Shown here one piece after another: positions 36,901 to 46,871 of a stretch of 64,000 bases of DNA. The stretch's first letter is position 1. Each line of letters opens with the position of its first letter. The notes under the pieces were generated by a model. That model was given only the letters and a program-made list of their open reading frames with translations. It was not told the DNA's origin and made no database searches. The position numbers were made by a program, and so were the translations under genes. Source of the stretch: Chondrosia reniformis (lineage: Eukaryota > Porifera > Demospongiae > Chondrillida > Chondrillidae); NCBI GenBank assembly GCA_947172415.1, contig OX359192.1, positions 1,614,501 through 1,678,500 on the forward strand. Direction: 5' to 3'.

Positions 36901-37982
36901 TCCAGGGCATGATTTGTATAGCACAGGACAAGTATAGGTCTCGTGGAAGATATTTTTCTCTTATGGCTAATTAAAATCTCCATGATCTTTGTGCCAAGAA
37001 AGGTCTTACCAGTTCCTGGAGGACCTTGAATTAATGCTATCTGGCGTGTCAATGCAGCTTGCAAAGCTTCCAACTGAGAATCATCCAAGTTTCGGCAATG
37101 AGACTTTAAATTGTCCCAAGCAGACACATCCAGAATGGGAAAGCTTTTTAAATCCTGTGGACATCCTGAATGCCTATGCAGCCTCACAGCTCCTTGGATA
37201 TCCACTTTATTATCAGCCTCTAAAATGTAAGGAGGTGGCTGCATTTTGTGGGATGGATCCAGCAAGAATTTTTCTAGTGGGCATCTCAGAGACTTGCTAT
37301 TACTTAATCTGTTCAAGGTATAGCAGTAGGCGTTGTAATAGGCAACCGATTCGATCATTGTGAACTTCTTGCCGATATAGACTGATGGCATTAAGAAAGG
37401 CCACTCCCCCTCAATTCGAATTTCCAGCATACCTTGTTTCAAAAGAGTGCGGTCTCTCTTAGAAACGGTAGCAAATATGATATCTTCGAAATTGTTACAC
37501 GACAAACAAACTAGAGAACCATATCTCAAGTCTTTAATGCGTTTCCACATCCTTTTTTTGGTTCTATTGCGTGCTGGATCCATCTGGACAGCATACACGA
37601 TGCCTTCTGGAGTGAAAATTGGGTGCAGTACTTCAACTGAACGAAAAATCCGAATACTTCTCGTCTTCTTACCACTTTTGTAGGCTGCAATACCTTCTCT
37701 TAACGGCATCAAAAAGTCTTCCCTCATTAGTTTAATGTTCACGTCCAATAAAGATTCCCAGGAATCGTACGATCCTGTCATCTGCTTCAAATGCTCTTCG
37801 GATTCATTTAAAGTCTTTACACCAATGGGAAAAACGTATTTTAGGTTTGAATTAGGAACGTTTCTTCTTTCCCAAGTTTCATCGTACAGCTTGTAACGAC
37901 AAGAGCGATTACTAAGTGGACTGTAATCTTCAGGGTTCCTATAGGGATGAAATGGTTTTGCTCGACGTCGACGACGTAGCAT
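33999..37982 (-). CDS. ZNFX1-like SF1 helicase with NFX1-type zinc fingers
   Basis: A single uninterrupted 1327-codon frame. Superfamily-1 (UPF1-like) motifs are intact: GPPGTGKT at 320-327, LVLCYTNHALDQFL at 351-364, VLVEEAAE at 827-834, IGDHSQLRPP at 854-863, TTQHRMRPEIARLI at 894-907, TPYSGQANEIR at 981-991, DEYQGEENEIVIIS at 1010-1023 and VALSRARNGLY at 1044-1054. Between motif Ia and Walker B lies a 450-residue insert with an acidic Ser/Glu-rich stretch near 488-520. The C-terminus (1090-1260) is a run of Cys/His NFX1-type fingers. In other animals ZNFX1 acts in antiviral RNA sensing and small-RNA inheritance; that role here is inferred. It is shorter than vertebrate ZNFX1 (about 1900 residues, recalled) and intronless among multi-exon neighbours. 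Confidence 0.9.
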   Translation of the reverse strand: MLRRRRRAKPFHPYRNPEDYSPLSNRSCRYKLYDETWERRNVPNSNLKYVFPIGVKTLNESEEHLKQMTGSYDSWESLLDVNIKLMREDFLMPLREGIAAYKSGKKTRSIRIFRSVEVLHPIFTPEGIVYAVQMDPARNRTKKRMWKRIKDLRYGSLVCLSCNNFEDIIFATVSKRDRTLLKQGMLEIRIEGEWPFLMPSVYIGKKFTMIESVAYYNAYCYTLNRLSNSKSLRCPLEKFLLDPSHKMQPPPYILEADNKVDIQGAVRLHRHSGCPQDLKSFPILDVSAWDNLKSHCRNLDDSQLEALQAALTRQIALIQGPPGTGKTFLGTKIMEILISHKRKISSTRPILVLCYTNHALDQFLESLLKLNISVARIGRQYGKSMNRCSLKKWERKLSEIYTGRNRRNLPPEIALAREQRATLRNLCLEYNSLPPFSSIHSESEIHEYINFPDNVMPLQIQVSGFGIRVMYWLGLLEQKEIKPTNHTEAESSSTTTETAADHESDYESENSEYSEDSSTGGTLEDYSFFEDYLPQPELVVLEQTVSSERQSVPGMPFCVPGGTYHDPPFSNIPAVNFASNKQQRRAPKVHFETFTAKETAQKVKIPLDAISNNSGTFLVTKSNYKDKLEPPILSADEEIHLKEVFRMIKQLRKRLPIYQLQPSFHSSRNNQLSLGSTSTTSSIPSSHEQSTDHLQETNFTLDTQNEKALGEEDSAYMGPIIQSESPLTRAQMLSECLRELGSNNKQPLYHLLSSNSDIRLPFFEKDLEETMKHFTNTCEGYHLQREMGKCYTMEGEHGHFKIEVIGMTTTGAAMNYNMLKALRPSIVLVEEAAEVLESHILTSLTESVEHLILIGDHSQLRPPVASYELGQKYHLDVSLFERLLKNGLPHVTLTTQHRMRPEIARLISPHIYPQLLNHHTVKNYKHVKPIAGDLFFIDHQELERGSPLASYRNDHEANFVVSLALYLLQGYYDGKNITILTPYSGQANEIREILRELKMDHEGILVKVLDEYQGEENEIVIISLVRSNQNNNPGFMKVANRICVALSRARNGLYCIGNLSLFRCEPLWKKILDEAGKQKAVGEFLELKICRKCGNEEGKLRVKCSKDFNRPFECSRPCSQKCYICKKVCDKTCSLHKKVQRNLKCPPCKTKCTIKCRDCKMQCDSECKEHKKRDGHIVCPPCSQRISLNHLCRERHEVSVKCHQKEKIMKKGCQMEITQTRKCGHGVLVRCSQDPNKIRCTEKCLKYIHCTLKCGHKNSCNPQPPIPKAAFLKNPWPSEPSPSSETNLTVVGKKRDVSTREKEIITTSEKKSRFNFTPITYPKLYNT

Positions 37983-38486
37983 ATTTAATAAAAACGCGGA
38001 AATTATTACTGTAGAAGCTGTCTAATCCGAGTGCTAAAGCGGCAGCAATATTGTTTAATGGCAAGTGCAGGTTGCTGGCCCTATAAATTAGATATAGCGA
38101 AAATTACATTCACTTGTGCCATTTTATATAGGTTCTATAGCCTCTTTAGCTTACTTTTTTAATTGAGACAAGAAAGTACAGATATGCCTACGTTCGAATT
38201 CTCCTTCATAAATCTTAGCTTTCCCTAAAGCCTATATACTGTTATATTGCCACTGTAACTAGAAGACGCTCCTCTAGCTCCTTTGTATTAGGGTATATAA
38301 AGGCATTCAGGTATTTTCCTAGAAATAATATTCTGAATTCTAAACGTATTTGCTTTCTGAGTATTAGCTATATATAGCTCCATGCAGAGTTCGCGGAAAT
38401 TCCAATCGCGAGGTAACGCCCTCTCACACCATTGAAGTATAGCATACACTCATGTTATACTAATGGTATTAAACAGTAAACCAGTT
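37983..38486. other. Intergenic region between ZNFX1-like start and MRG15 end
   Basis: 504 bp holding the ZNFX1-like promoter and the MRG15 3' end, both minus strand. No gene is seen. Confidence 0.6.
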
Positions 38487-41400
38487 TTAACGAGTCTCTG
38501 ATGGAGAATAACAGTCATCACTAAAAACACTAGCTTCGTTTTCTGCAATATACCTAAAAATAGGGCGAAAACTTGGGTAATTTTCAGAACAACTCTTAAC
38601 ATGTACTGTACATAGGCGTACTTCAAGACATCTTCTAAGTGTCCTGTAAGCAAACTTAAGTCCTCTTGGTCAGTATACATACAAGACAGAAGTCCTCCAA
38701 ATTCAGCTATCCAGCAAAGAAATAACACAGCTGATACTATAGCATTGCACCATTTGGCCTCATACACAACCAGTTCAGTACTTACAACAATACATGCTCT
38801 GTGAGGCTGTATAGCTACATATGGACTCTTGTGCACATATACTATGTGTTCCTATGCTACGGGTTCTTAAGTGTTGTACACATTTTGTATAGTCTTTGTT
38901 TTTTTGCACAAAATGAAAGTCACACATGTAAATTTTCAAAAGCTTGTAAACTCACTAAAGAGTCTCATCAAATGTTCAGCGCCATAGATTTCTGATGGCT
39001 GTTCATTGTCCAGATGTGGTTCCACTACCTAATACACCATTTGTACAATCTAAGAGCGACTACCTTACATTACAGTATTAGCTTAAGAAGACTGGGGTAA
39101 GAGAATACCATTTGTACGATCTAAGAGTGACTAACTTAAGGTCACCTAGTTTTTCATTTTCACTCTGAAATGTATAAAGCAAACACATCTTTAAAATAAA
39201 CTAAAACTGGACTATACTGTACATATAGCATGAATAGTAAAAAGTATAGTGTTATGAATCCTCCTAGCCACACATGCAGGATTGTTTTCATAACTTGATA
39301 ATGTAGCTACTGATGCACAAAAATATCGTCAAAACTAAATTATGAATAAAATATTTGAATAATCAAAGTGATAATCAAACCACAAGTAATTCTTATCAAA
39401 ATCATGAATCATGAAGGAGCAGTTGCTGGAGATCAAACCCAGGACAGCTGGTTATGACCACCAGTGCTCTGCCACTGAGCTACAATTACCGCAGCAATGC
39501 TCCATTATATTCCCCCTCTTATACTACCTATCAAGTAAGTAATTAGTTGTCATTCACACTGATGAGTGGTGATTTCATTTATCAGAACAAGCTGATAATC
39601 AGAGACCTGGCCCATTTCCAGTGGGAGGGGCCATCTTAACTCACTTGCTCATACTGAGATCTTTCTGATTCATACAGTAACCTGGTACCAAGGGTTTCAT
39701 TGAAGTACAGTTTTATCCCATCTGTGATATCCTTCAAAACTCCATTCCTGTAATGAGATTATGTACATAACCATTAATCCTTGATATGGGTGGAAGGTTG
39801 CAACCATGATATCTAAATGTACACTTCAATTGGAAAAAATACATCTTCCTCGTATTTTGTTACCAAAATGATGAGGAGTACAGTATTTGTTGTCTACATA
39901 ATAATGATCACTTGGTTGAGCATCTGCAACACTAGATAAAACCGAAACTAACGTAGCTCTTATCAGGCATGAACTATAATTGCATACAATTACTCACATG
40001 GTCACATCCAAAATGGACATTTACAATGGAATGGCAACCAACTATTTGAAAATTCAAAAAAATAATTAGTGCTTAAATGTCTACCTCTAACCAGCAAAAC
40101 ATGGGCCCAGAACTACATATGTTATCATCATGAGCTATCCATCGTAGTCAGACCGTACTGCACAACGTATCATCTCAAGCAGATATACAGTACTACATAG
40201 CAACACTTTACCTGTTATAGATACACTTACTTTGCAGTATTTTCCTTCTTTTCAAAGTAGGAACTATAGTCATTCAAGATCTTTGAAATATTAGGACGGG
40301 CCGGTAACTTTCTCAACTAGACAAACAACATGTATATGTTTTCATTAATTTGAAAAATTGACTTTTTCTTAATTACAGTTACTGAATAGTGCCAATTAAT
40401 TAACTTACAATTATATAAATTACATGCAGGACTTACTTTCTTTTCCTCAATGGCTTGAAAGTCTTGAGCAAGACGAAGTTTCAATGAATCAGGAATGTGT
40501 AGTTTAACTTCTTCAGTTGTGGCTCCCTTTGAGAAAGACAACCATTTTTAAAATTTTCATAAAGATATTACTACAAATCAAGGTACACATTTTTACAAAA
40601 TCTTTACTAATATATGGCTAAGCTAATCCTTGGAAATAAGTTGTAGAAAGTACTCTGTAGAGTTTGAGGCCGGTCAATATCAGTTTTCTTAACTCTATCA
40701 CTGCTTTTTAATTCCTTTTATGCTCACCATTTGATTGGTCATCCTATCACTAATCCTCCCAATATAGTAAAACCTGTTTAAGTGGTGATCACCTCTGAAT
40801 TACAGTTGGCTCTTAAAGCCCCAATTAAAATCGTACAGTGGGCCATAGTAGGCTTTCTATATAAACGGATCACCTGTCTAATGTGACTCACTGGCCCTGC
40901 TAGTTTGTTGGGTTTGGTCCTCTTTCTCCTTGACCTGTCCCTTGAGTGCTCACGTGATGACCCATAACACATGTCACCAAGATCGTCTTCAAAACACAAC
41001 CATACACATACAGTACTTTTGTGGATCGGTTGTCCAGACCGGATGTTGCAATCGGTAATCAGTAAAAAGGTTATCGCTGCATGGTGACATCATTCTAGTA
41101 GTTGCAAGTTACCGATTGCAATATTCGGACTGGACAACCGACCCAAAGGTACTGTACATATACACTGTATGTATTCTGTCACACAGTACGTATATATAAC
41201 AACCGAGAGGTTAACAATGTACCTCCACCTTTTCTCTTGGTTCCTCTTCTGGATCGACTACATACATATATAATAAAAGGACACAATATAACAGCGACTA
41301 TACGTATGGTCATTAAGTGTTAAAAATGTAATTAAAAAGTGTTAATAGTAATGTAGTGAATCAAGTTAAACATTCATTACACCATGCAATGGAAATACTA

Positions 41401-42496
41401 CATTAGTTAGCAGGTGGGGAACTATTACAAACCTCTCTTGTTGCTTTTTCATGTCTTGTTGTTTAGCCAGGTTAGCTTCGTTATACTTTAGAATGCGAGC
41501 CTCAGGGGCCCATTCGTCCCAACTGCATTTGCAGTAACAACATATTATGTATACGTATGCACACATCAGGACGGAATGTATCAATAGCTACATATACGTA
41601 TGTATACGCATCTTAACTCAAAACTATGTGAAAACTATTGCACTCATTACATCTAATAATAGATTTCTTTACTGCATCAAATTTAATTTAGACTGAAGGA
41701 GACCCCGGTGAAAATGGCCAACGAGAGGCATACCAAACTATGTCACTAGACACCAAAAAATAAAAAATGATCAGTGAATAGTGTTGGTCAGCTAAAGATT
41801 ACTTCTCCCCAGGGTCACAATGTTGGACAAGATATCTAAATACTCAAAAAGTTTAAAATTGATCCATCTAAAGGGATGGTTTTACTGGTAGGTTCTCGTA
41901 TTCAATACAATGGACATTTCTTTAAACTGTATCTAATGTGTGCTTGCTCCAACTCAGAATGTTTTATCAGAGAAGGATAGTTAATTGTATAGCTACATAT
42001 TTGAGCAAAGATTACACTTAATTGTACCTCGCAGTGTTAGAGCACACACAAAGCTTTAGCCTGGAACCATGTGTTTTGATGTCAAATCAGATCATCAAGT
42101 CAAAACACAAACCTCTCAAAAGGATACATCTTTTTCAATAAGCACTATTTTCAAAGCAGTTTAGTATCCAAAAAACATGAAAGTACTTAGTAGTCATGTT
42201 TTATGACACCCAGATATGCGTGTAATATCTAGAGACGCTATTAGCTAAGGCACTCCCAACAATTCAGTAGCAATATTGATCAAGACTTACCCTTTATTCC
42301 AACCACTGTAATGTACAAAATACTTAACTTCCTTGTCTTTTATTTCTACTTTCAAACACTGCACGTAAAGAATAAATCAAGTACAATCTAAACCTTTACT
42401 ATGTCTGCAGTGTCGACAGACCTTAGCTTCATATATCATTGAACCATGGAAGCATAGAACTTTCTCTCCCTCCGTGTATTTCGGTTTTACAGGCAT
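38487..42496 (-). CDS. MORF4L1: MRG15 / mortality factor 4-like 1 chromatin protein
   Basis: Chromo-barrel and MRG-domain protein of NuA4 acetyltransferase and Sin3 deacetylase complexes; the chromo barrel binds methylated H3K36. Eleven minus-strand exons: 42422-42496, 42291-42358, 41433-41522, 41223-41257, 40892-40986, 40437-40526, 40231-40316, 39645-39747, 38956-39028, 38622-38706, 38487-38553; exactly 289 codons with all phases matching. Chromo part: EGEKVLCFHGSMIYEAK, VKYFVHYSGWNKGWDEW, ILKYNEANLAKQQ. A basic Ser/Arg linker follows (SRDRSRRKRTKPNK). MRG part: VKLHIPDSLKLRLAQDF, KLPARPNISKILNDY, LYFNETLGTRLLYESERSQY, SEIYGAEHLMRLF, LTGHLEDVLKYIAENEASVF. The linker is shorter than in human MRG15. 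Shares a 95-bp divergent promoter with FBP1. Confidence 0.95.
39414..39512 (-). mobile_element. tRNA-derived SINE fragment, copy 2
   Basis: Minus strand reads TGTAGCTCAGTGGCAGAGCA (good A box), GGTGGTCATAACCAGCTG and GGGTTTGATCTCC (B box). D and T arms can fold, but the acceptor stem mispairs, so it is a SINE head and not a tRNA gene. It lies in an MRG15 intron in the same orientation as the host gene. Confidence 0.8.
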
Positions 42497-42591
42497 GTTG
42501 TGTTGCGTAATAATAGGGTTTTACTCGCGGAGGTTTCTAATTGAAACGTCATTTCCGGGCAGGAGACAGTCACTGGAGATAGAGGAGCAAA
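42497..42591. promoter_or_regulatory. 95-bp bidirectional promoter of MRG15 and FBP1
   Basis: Only 95 bp separate the two start codons. Adjacent CRE-like ACGTCA (42546-42551) and ETS-like TTTCCGGG (42552-42559) motifs stand in the middle, a combination common in housekeeping promoters. No TATA box is seen. Confidence 0.7.
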
Positions 42592-45500
42592 ATGGCCAGC
42601 GGAGACATAGACACAAACTCCATGACTCTCACTCGTTACGTGCTGAAGGAACAGCACAAGATCCCAGGGGCTACCGGAGATCTTACCCTGTTATTGAACT
42701 CTCTCCTAACAGCTATTAAGGCTGTATCATCTGCTGTTCGGAGGGCAGGATTTGCAAATCTGTAAGCCTTTCTGCGCCAGACGAGCTGAAATGTGTGTGT
42801 ACCTGTAGCGTAGAGGGTCTATGGTAGCAAGGCGATACGCTTTGTGTCCCATATATAGTAATTAACACATCTTCCTCACCATAACTTAATCGCATACCAT
42901 TGGTATGGTATGAATGTTTTGCTGTTGTTATATAATTATTATTATTTTTCGGTGGTGTATAGACATATATAGTAATCTGCCTACGTACGCGTGGGTTCCA
43001 AGTTTGTTTGCGATTGTGTGGATTGCTGCTTGCATCAGTAGAGTCATCAGTCTAGATATGTGTAATGCCAGGCTGTTCTGATAGACCTCTGCGCATGATG
43101 TATGGATAATGTACTTGCACTAGTCACTATATGGGAAGGCCTTATACTGCAGGTCAACCTGCTGTCTTGTGGAAGGAGCAGAGAATATTAGATTTCTAGC
43201 TTTTTTATTGGACATTGTAGGAAATTGGGTGTAACAAGTGAAGTATGGCTTTGTATACATATATCTATATATGACGTGGTAGATAATGTCTTAATATAAT
43301 CCTGTTAATTTGTTGGAGGATGTAACTTTTTGGGTTCCTGTTGTCTGAACAATGCATTTATATTATTATGCATCTCTAATTATTAATCTAATAACACACT
43401 GTTAGCAAAGTCATACTCCCATTCACATGTTTAGGGGTGGTACTATTGGATCAACCAATGTTCAAGGAGAAGAGGTCAAGAAGCTTGATGTGCTTGCCAA
43501 CGATCTCTTCATTAATATGCTCAAATCCTCTTATCAGGTTAGCCTACTTCAGCATTCTCTTTGGACAGCATGTAAAGATTAGCTGACTAGGTTGGTGTGT
43601 GGCTCTCAATGACTTTTGAGTGGTTAGGGGGAGACTGGTTCCCATTAAGTGAACTTTGGTTCCACCCATTAGCTCATTGTGCTCCTTGGGAGACATGATT
43701 GGGTGGGGTAAATCCAGAGTTCAATGATGATGATATTTTTGCTGTAATTCTGCAGGTTGGTGTGATGGTGTCTGAGGAGAATGAACAGTTGATTGATGTT
43801 GAGGTGTCCAACAGAGGAAAGTACGTGATTGCCTTTGATCCGTTAGATGGCTCTTCCAACATTGACTGTCTGGTATCAATTGGGTCAATCTTTGGAATTT
43901 GGAGGAAGGTATGCATCATTGGGCATCCTCACATTCTTGGTGTTGTGTTGTTCAGCTTACAAGATGAAACTGAATATCCAAACATTAGTTCCATTTGTGT
44001 AGTCAAGTTTTGAGTATACAGTTGTAGTCAAGTGTTTAGAATGTGGTTGTAGACAAATGTTGAGTATATTGTACTTATGCCTGCACTAATTTCCTCATTT
44101 CTGGTGACAATGAAGGAATAGGATTTCATGTGTAAAACAAGCCCAAATATTTGTATAAAGAATTGGGTTAGCGGGATACACCATCCCAATGCAAATATTG
44201 AAGTGTATCACATGCAATTTAGCTTCAAATCTCTAGTACGTATACTTATGTGTTAAATAAGTGCAAATCAGACAGAAGTATCTTTGTAGGTGAACACTAC
44301 AGGATATGAATTCACAGACTTATGTACTGTAGCACATCACCTCTGGAAATAGTATTCAACACACATTGTACAGCTAGATAAAGCAATTTTAGTAATTAAT
44401 GAGACTGTCTGTCTGTCTGTCTGTCTATTTGTCAATCAAGTGATCAATAAGGTGTATTATTATCCACCTATGTAGGTACCTCTGACTACTCAAATAGCTG
44501 ATTTATGTGGTCTGTATGTTTAATGCAGGTCTGTATGTTTAATGCAGGTCTGTATGTTTAATGCAGGTCTGTATGTTTAATGCAGGTCTGTATGTTTAAT
44601 GCAGGTCTGTATGTTTAATGCAGGTCTGTATGTGTAATGCAGGTCTGTATGTTTAATGCAGGTCTGTATGTGTAATGCAGGTCTGTATGTTTAATGCAGG
44701 TCTGTATGTTTAATGCAGGTCTGTATGTTTAATGCAGGTCTGTATGTTTAATGCAGGTCTGTATGTGTAATGCAGGTCTGTATGTGTAATGCAGGTCTGT
44801 ATGTGTAATGCAGGTCTGTATGTGTAATGCAGGTCTGTATGTGTAATGCAGGTCTGTGTAGATGCTCCGGCCTGTCAAGATGACATCTTGCAGCCTGGTC
44901 GCAAGCTGGTGGCAGCTGGATATGCTCTCTACGGCAGTGCAACGATGGTTGTTCTTTCAACTGGAAATGGAGTTAACGGTTTCACTCTGGACCCTGTGAG
45001 TCCACTTGGATATGATTCATCTTTACTACTGCTGGCTGGCCAATCATGTGTATATCTTGCAGTAGTTAATATTCAAATGGTCTAACTGACCATCAAGGAA
45101 TTTAATAGCCACCAAATACGTAATATTAATGTTATGTTTGTAGATACGTACCTGAGCCATATTGTAACGTACCTGAGCCATATTGTAACGTACCTGAGCC
45201 ATATTGTAAAAATGTTTGCAAACGAGCTTCAAACTATTCTAATAAAAATTGTATTTCTACTTGACTTTTTACTCTTTCTCTTCCTCTGTCCTGTCTGCTG
45301 AAATGGTACTCTACTTGTGTAAACAATGTTATATACATAATGTTTATTCAATACTTTGAAAGCATTTTTAGTTCATTATTTCTCTTTGGGTCAATGAATT
45401 TACCATCTTGAAAGTTTTCAATCTTCCAAATTATTATTATTTTATAATAAACTTATTTTTCTTAGTCCATTGGTGAATTTATTCTTACTGATGCGGATAT

Positions 45501-46654
45501 GAAGATACCAAGAAGGGGAAAGATCTTCTCAATAAATGAAGGCTATGCTCAGTATTGGGACGAATCTGTCACTAAATATGTTGCCCTATGTAAGAAACCT
45601 GAGGTAGGTATGTATATGGTTGGAGAATGAATATTGCTTCTTACCTAACTCTCTGCAATATTATAAATATTGCACTTGCTTTAAAATATCACGTTTTAGT
45701 GGAATTGTGGTTACAGGTTTTGTCAAAATGGTCTATACAGCTAACTATTTTATACTACTTCAACTATTTATATCTTTATTTATATCTTTTTTCCTTCATT
45801 TTTTCTTTGTGACCAACACGCTCATAATAATTATGATTGTACAGAACCCTCATAATCATAATGTCTTGTCTCACCATTCAGGGCGGAGGACCTCCCATGG
45901 GTGCCAGATACGTTGGTTCTATGGTGGCGGACATGCACAGGACGTTAAAGTATGGCGGTATATTCATGTACCCTGCAACCACCAAGTCACCAAAGGGAAA
46001 GGTATACACACACTGAACTGCTAGTGAATGTTGCACGTTTGTACATACAATGTTATTAAGAATTTCTGCACTTAAGAGTTATGTTACATCTGATTTAGTA
46101 AAAAAATTGTACAATTCAAATTTGTGAAATGTTTTATATTAGGCAAATGAATTCCATGCTTATTGTCAATTTATTGCAGTGGGGGATTTAGGGAGGTGCT
46201 CTGGGTGCTGAGGTACTTCTAAATTTGACTTTGTATATTAGCCTTGTTCTTTCTGGGAGACCTTATATCCTTCTCCCTTACCCCAAATTTTATACCTTAC
46301 CCCCTAATTATGAATTTATTCTTCTCTTACATTCCTACGTATATCACTTCTGTTCTGCATACAGATGATCTTGATAACTTCTGCTTCTGTTATTCTCGTT
46401 TGTAGTCATGTATTTTCTCTTTTCAATTAATGGTATTATACAGTATTTCTCTACTGATGTAGCTCCGTCTGCAGTACGAGTGCAATCCAATGGCGTACAT
46501 CATAGAGCAGGCTGGTGGCAAGTCTGAGTCTGGAGAGGGTCCCACATTGGACATTGTCCCCACTGACATCCACCAGAGAGCCCCTATATTCATTGGCTCA
46601 GCAGATAACGTCAATGATTATCTGGCTGTGAAGAAGAATTTAGGAAGCCAATAA
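42592..46654 (+). CDS. FBP1: Fructose-1,6-bisphosphatase
   Basis: Gluconeogenic enzyme that removes the 1-phosphate of fructose 1,6-bisphosphate in the cytosol. Seven exons: 42592-42761, 43435-43537, 43756-43908, 44852-44995, 45466-45603, 45882-46001, 46463-46654; exactly 340 codons (human FBP1 338 residues). Family signatures: [29 protein letters not shown] with the metal-binding glutamates at 98-99, [20 protein letters not shown] with aspartates 119 and 122, [52 protein letters not shown], and [15 protein letters not shown]. Exon 4 starts with [11 protein letters not shown] where the family is variable; the repeat array described separately ends exactly at this exon. No key residue is missing. 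FBP1 and FBP2 type cannot be told apart. Confidence 0.97.
43612..43735 (+). repeat. Dispersed repeat family R2, copy 2
   Basis: Matches 10290-10422 in the same orientation and ends about 20 bp before the 3' splice site of FBP1 exon 3, so it supplies most of the end of that intron. Confidence 0.85.
44403..44427 (+). repeat. (TGTC)n microsatellite
   Basis: About five tandem CTGT units in FBP1 intron 3. Confidence 0.9.
44510..44851 (+). repeat. 18 x 19-bp minisatellite built from a splice-acceptor unit
   Basis: 342 bp = 18 units of GTCTGTATGTTTAATGCAG, some with GTGTAATGCAG. Each unit ends in TGCAG and the next begins GTCTGT, exactly like the true intron 3 / exon 4 junction at 44851/44852, where the array stops. 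Confidence 0.95.
45146..45208 (+). repeat. 3 x 21-bp tandem repeat
   Basis: Three exact copies of ACGTACCTGAGCCATATTGT plus A in FBP1 intron 4. Confidence 0.97.
45645..45765 (+). repeat. Dispersed repeat family R3, copy 1
   Basis: In FBP1 intron 5; matches 63870-63990. Shared blocks: TTTAAAATATCACGTTTTAG and ACAGGTTTTGTC. Type unknown. Confidence 0.85.
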
Positions 46655-46655
46655 A
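46650..46655 (+). promoter_or_regulatory. AATAAA overlapping the FBP1 stop codon
   Basis: The hexamer AATAAA contains the TAA stop (46652-46654). No other AATAAA is seen before the next gene starts, so the 3' UTR may be only a few tens of bases. Confidence 0.5.
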
Positions 46656-46823
46656 ACTTTGGGAATTTGTTAGCATATTTTCTCACGAATGAATTTATAT
46701 GCAAGATATAGGTTAAGAAATTCAATACTTGCCATCCGTTAAATATATAGCCGATACATAACGTATCCGTATCCGCCCTATTATGGGGGTGTGGCTCTGA
46801 ATGGATTGGAATCCGCCCCTATT

Positions 46824-46864
46824 GAGGTTGTGCATGTGACTTGTGACGTCACATGCACAACCTC
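46824..46864. promoter_or_regulatory. 17-bp perfect inverted repeat upstream of ROCO gene, with TGACGTCA
   Basis: Arms GAGGTTGTGCATGTGAC (46824-46840) and its exact reverse complement (46848-46864) with a 7-nt loop. The loop and right arm create the palindrome GTGACGTCAC, a full CRE. It ends 7 bp before the ATG at 46872, so it may be a 5' UTR hairpin or a promoter element. Confidence 0.7.
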
Positions 46865-46871
46865 CATTGAA

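Noticed and set aside
38450-38836. A 128-codon minus-strand frame with hydrophobic stretches, like a small membrane protein
   Set aside because: Its middle encodes LTGHLEDVLKY of the MRG domain; the true reading is two spliced MRG15 exons, which explain the locus with matching phases.
39414-39512. A functional tRNA gene
   Set aside because: A and B boxes and two arms are present but the acceptor stem does not pair well, and a second diverged copy exists; a SINE fits better.
44510-44851. A CRISPR-like array
   Set aside because: The 19-bp units are contiguous with no spacers; it is a minisatellite in an animal intron.
46195-46330. A possible insertion beginning GGGGGATTTAGGGAGGTGCT
   Set aside because: It resembles the start of common invertebrate repeats but no ends or second copy were found in the window.
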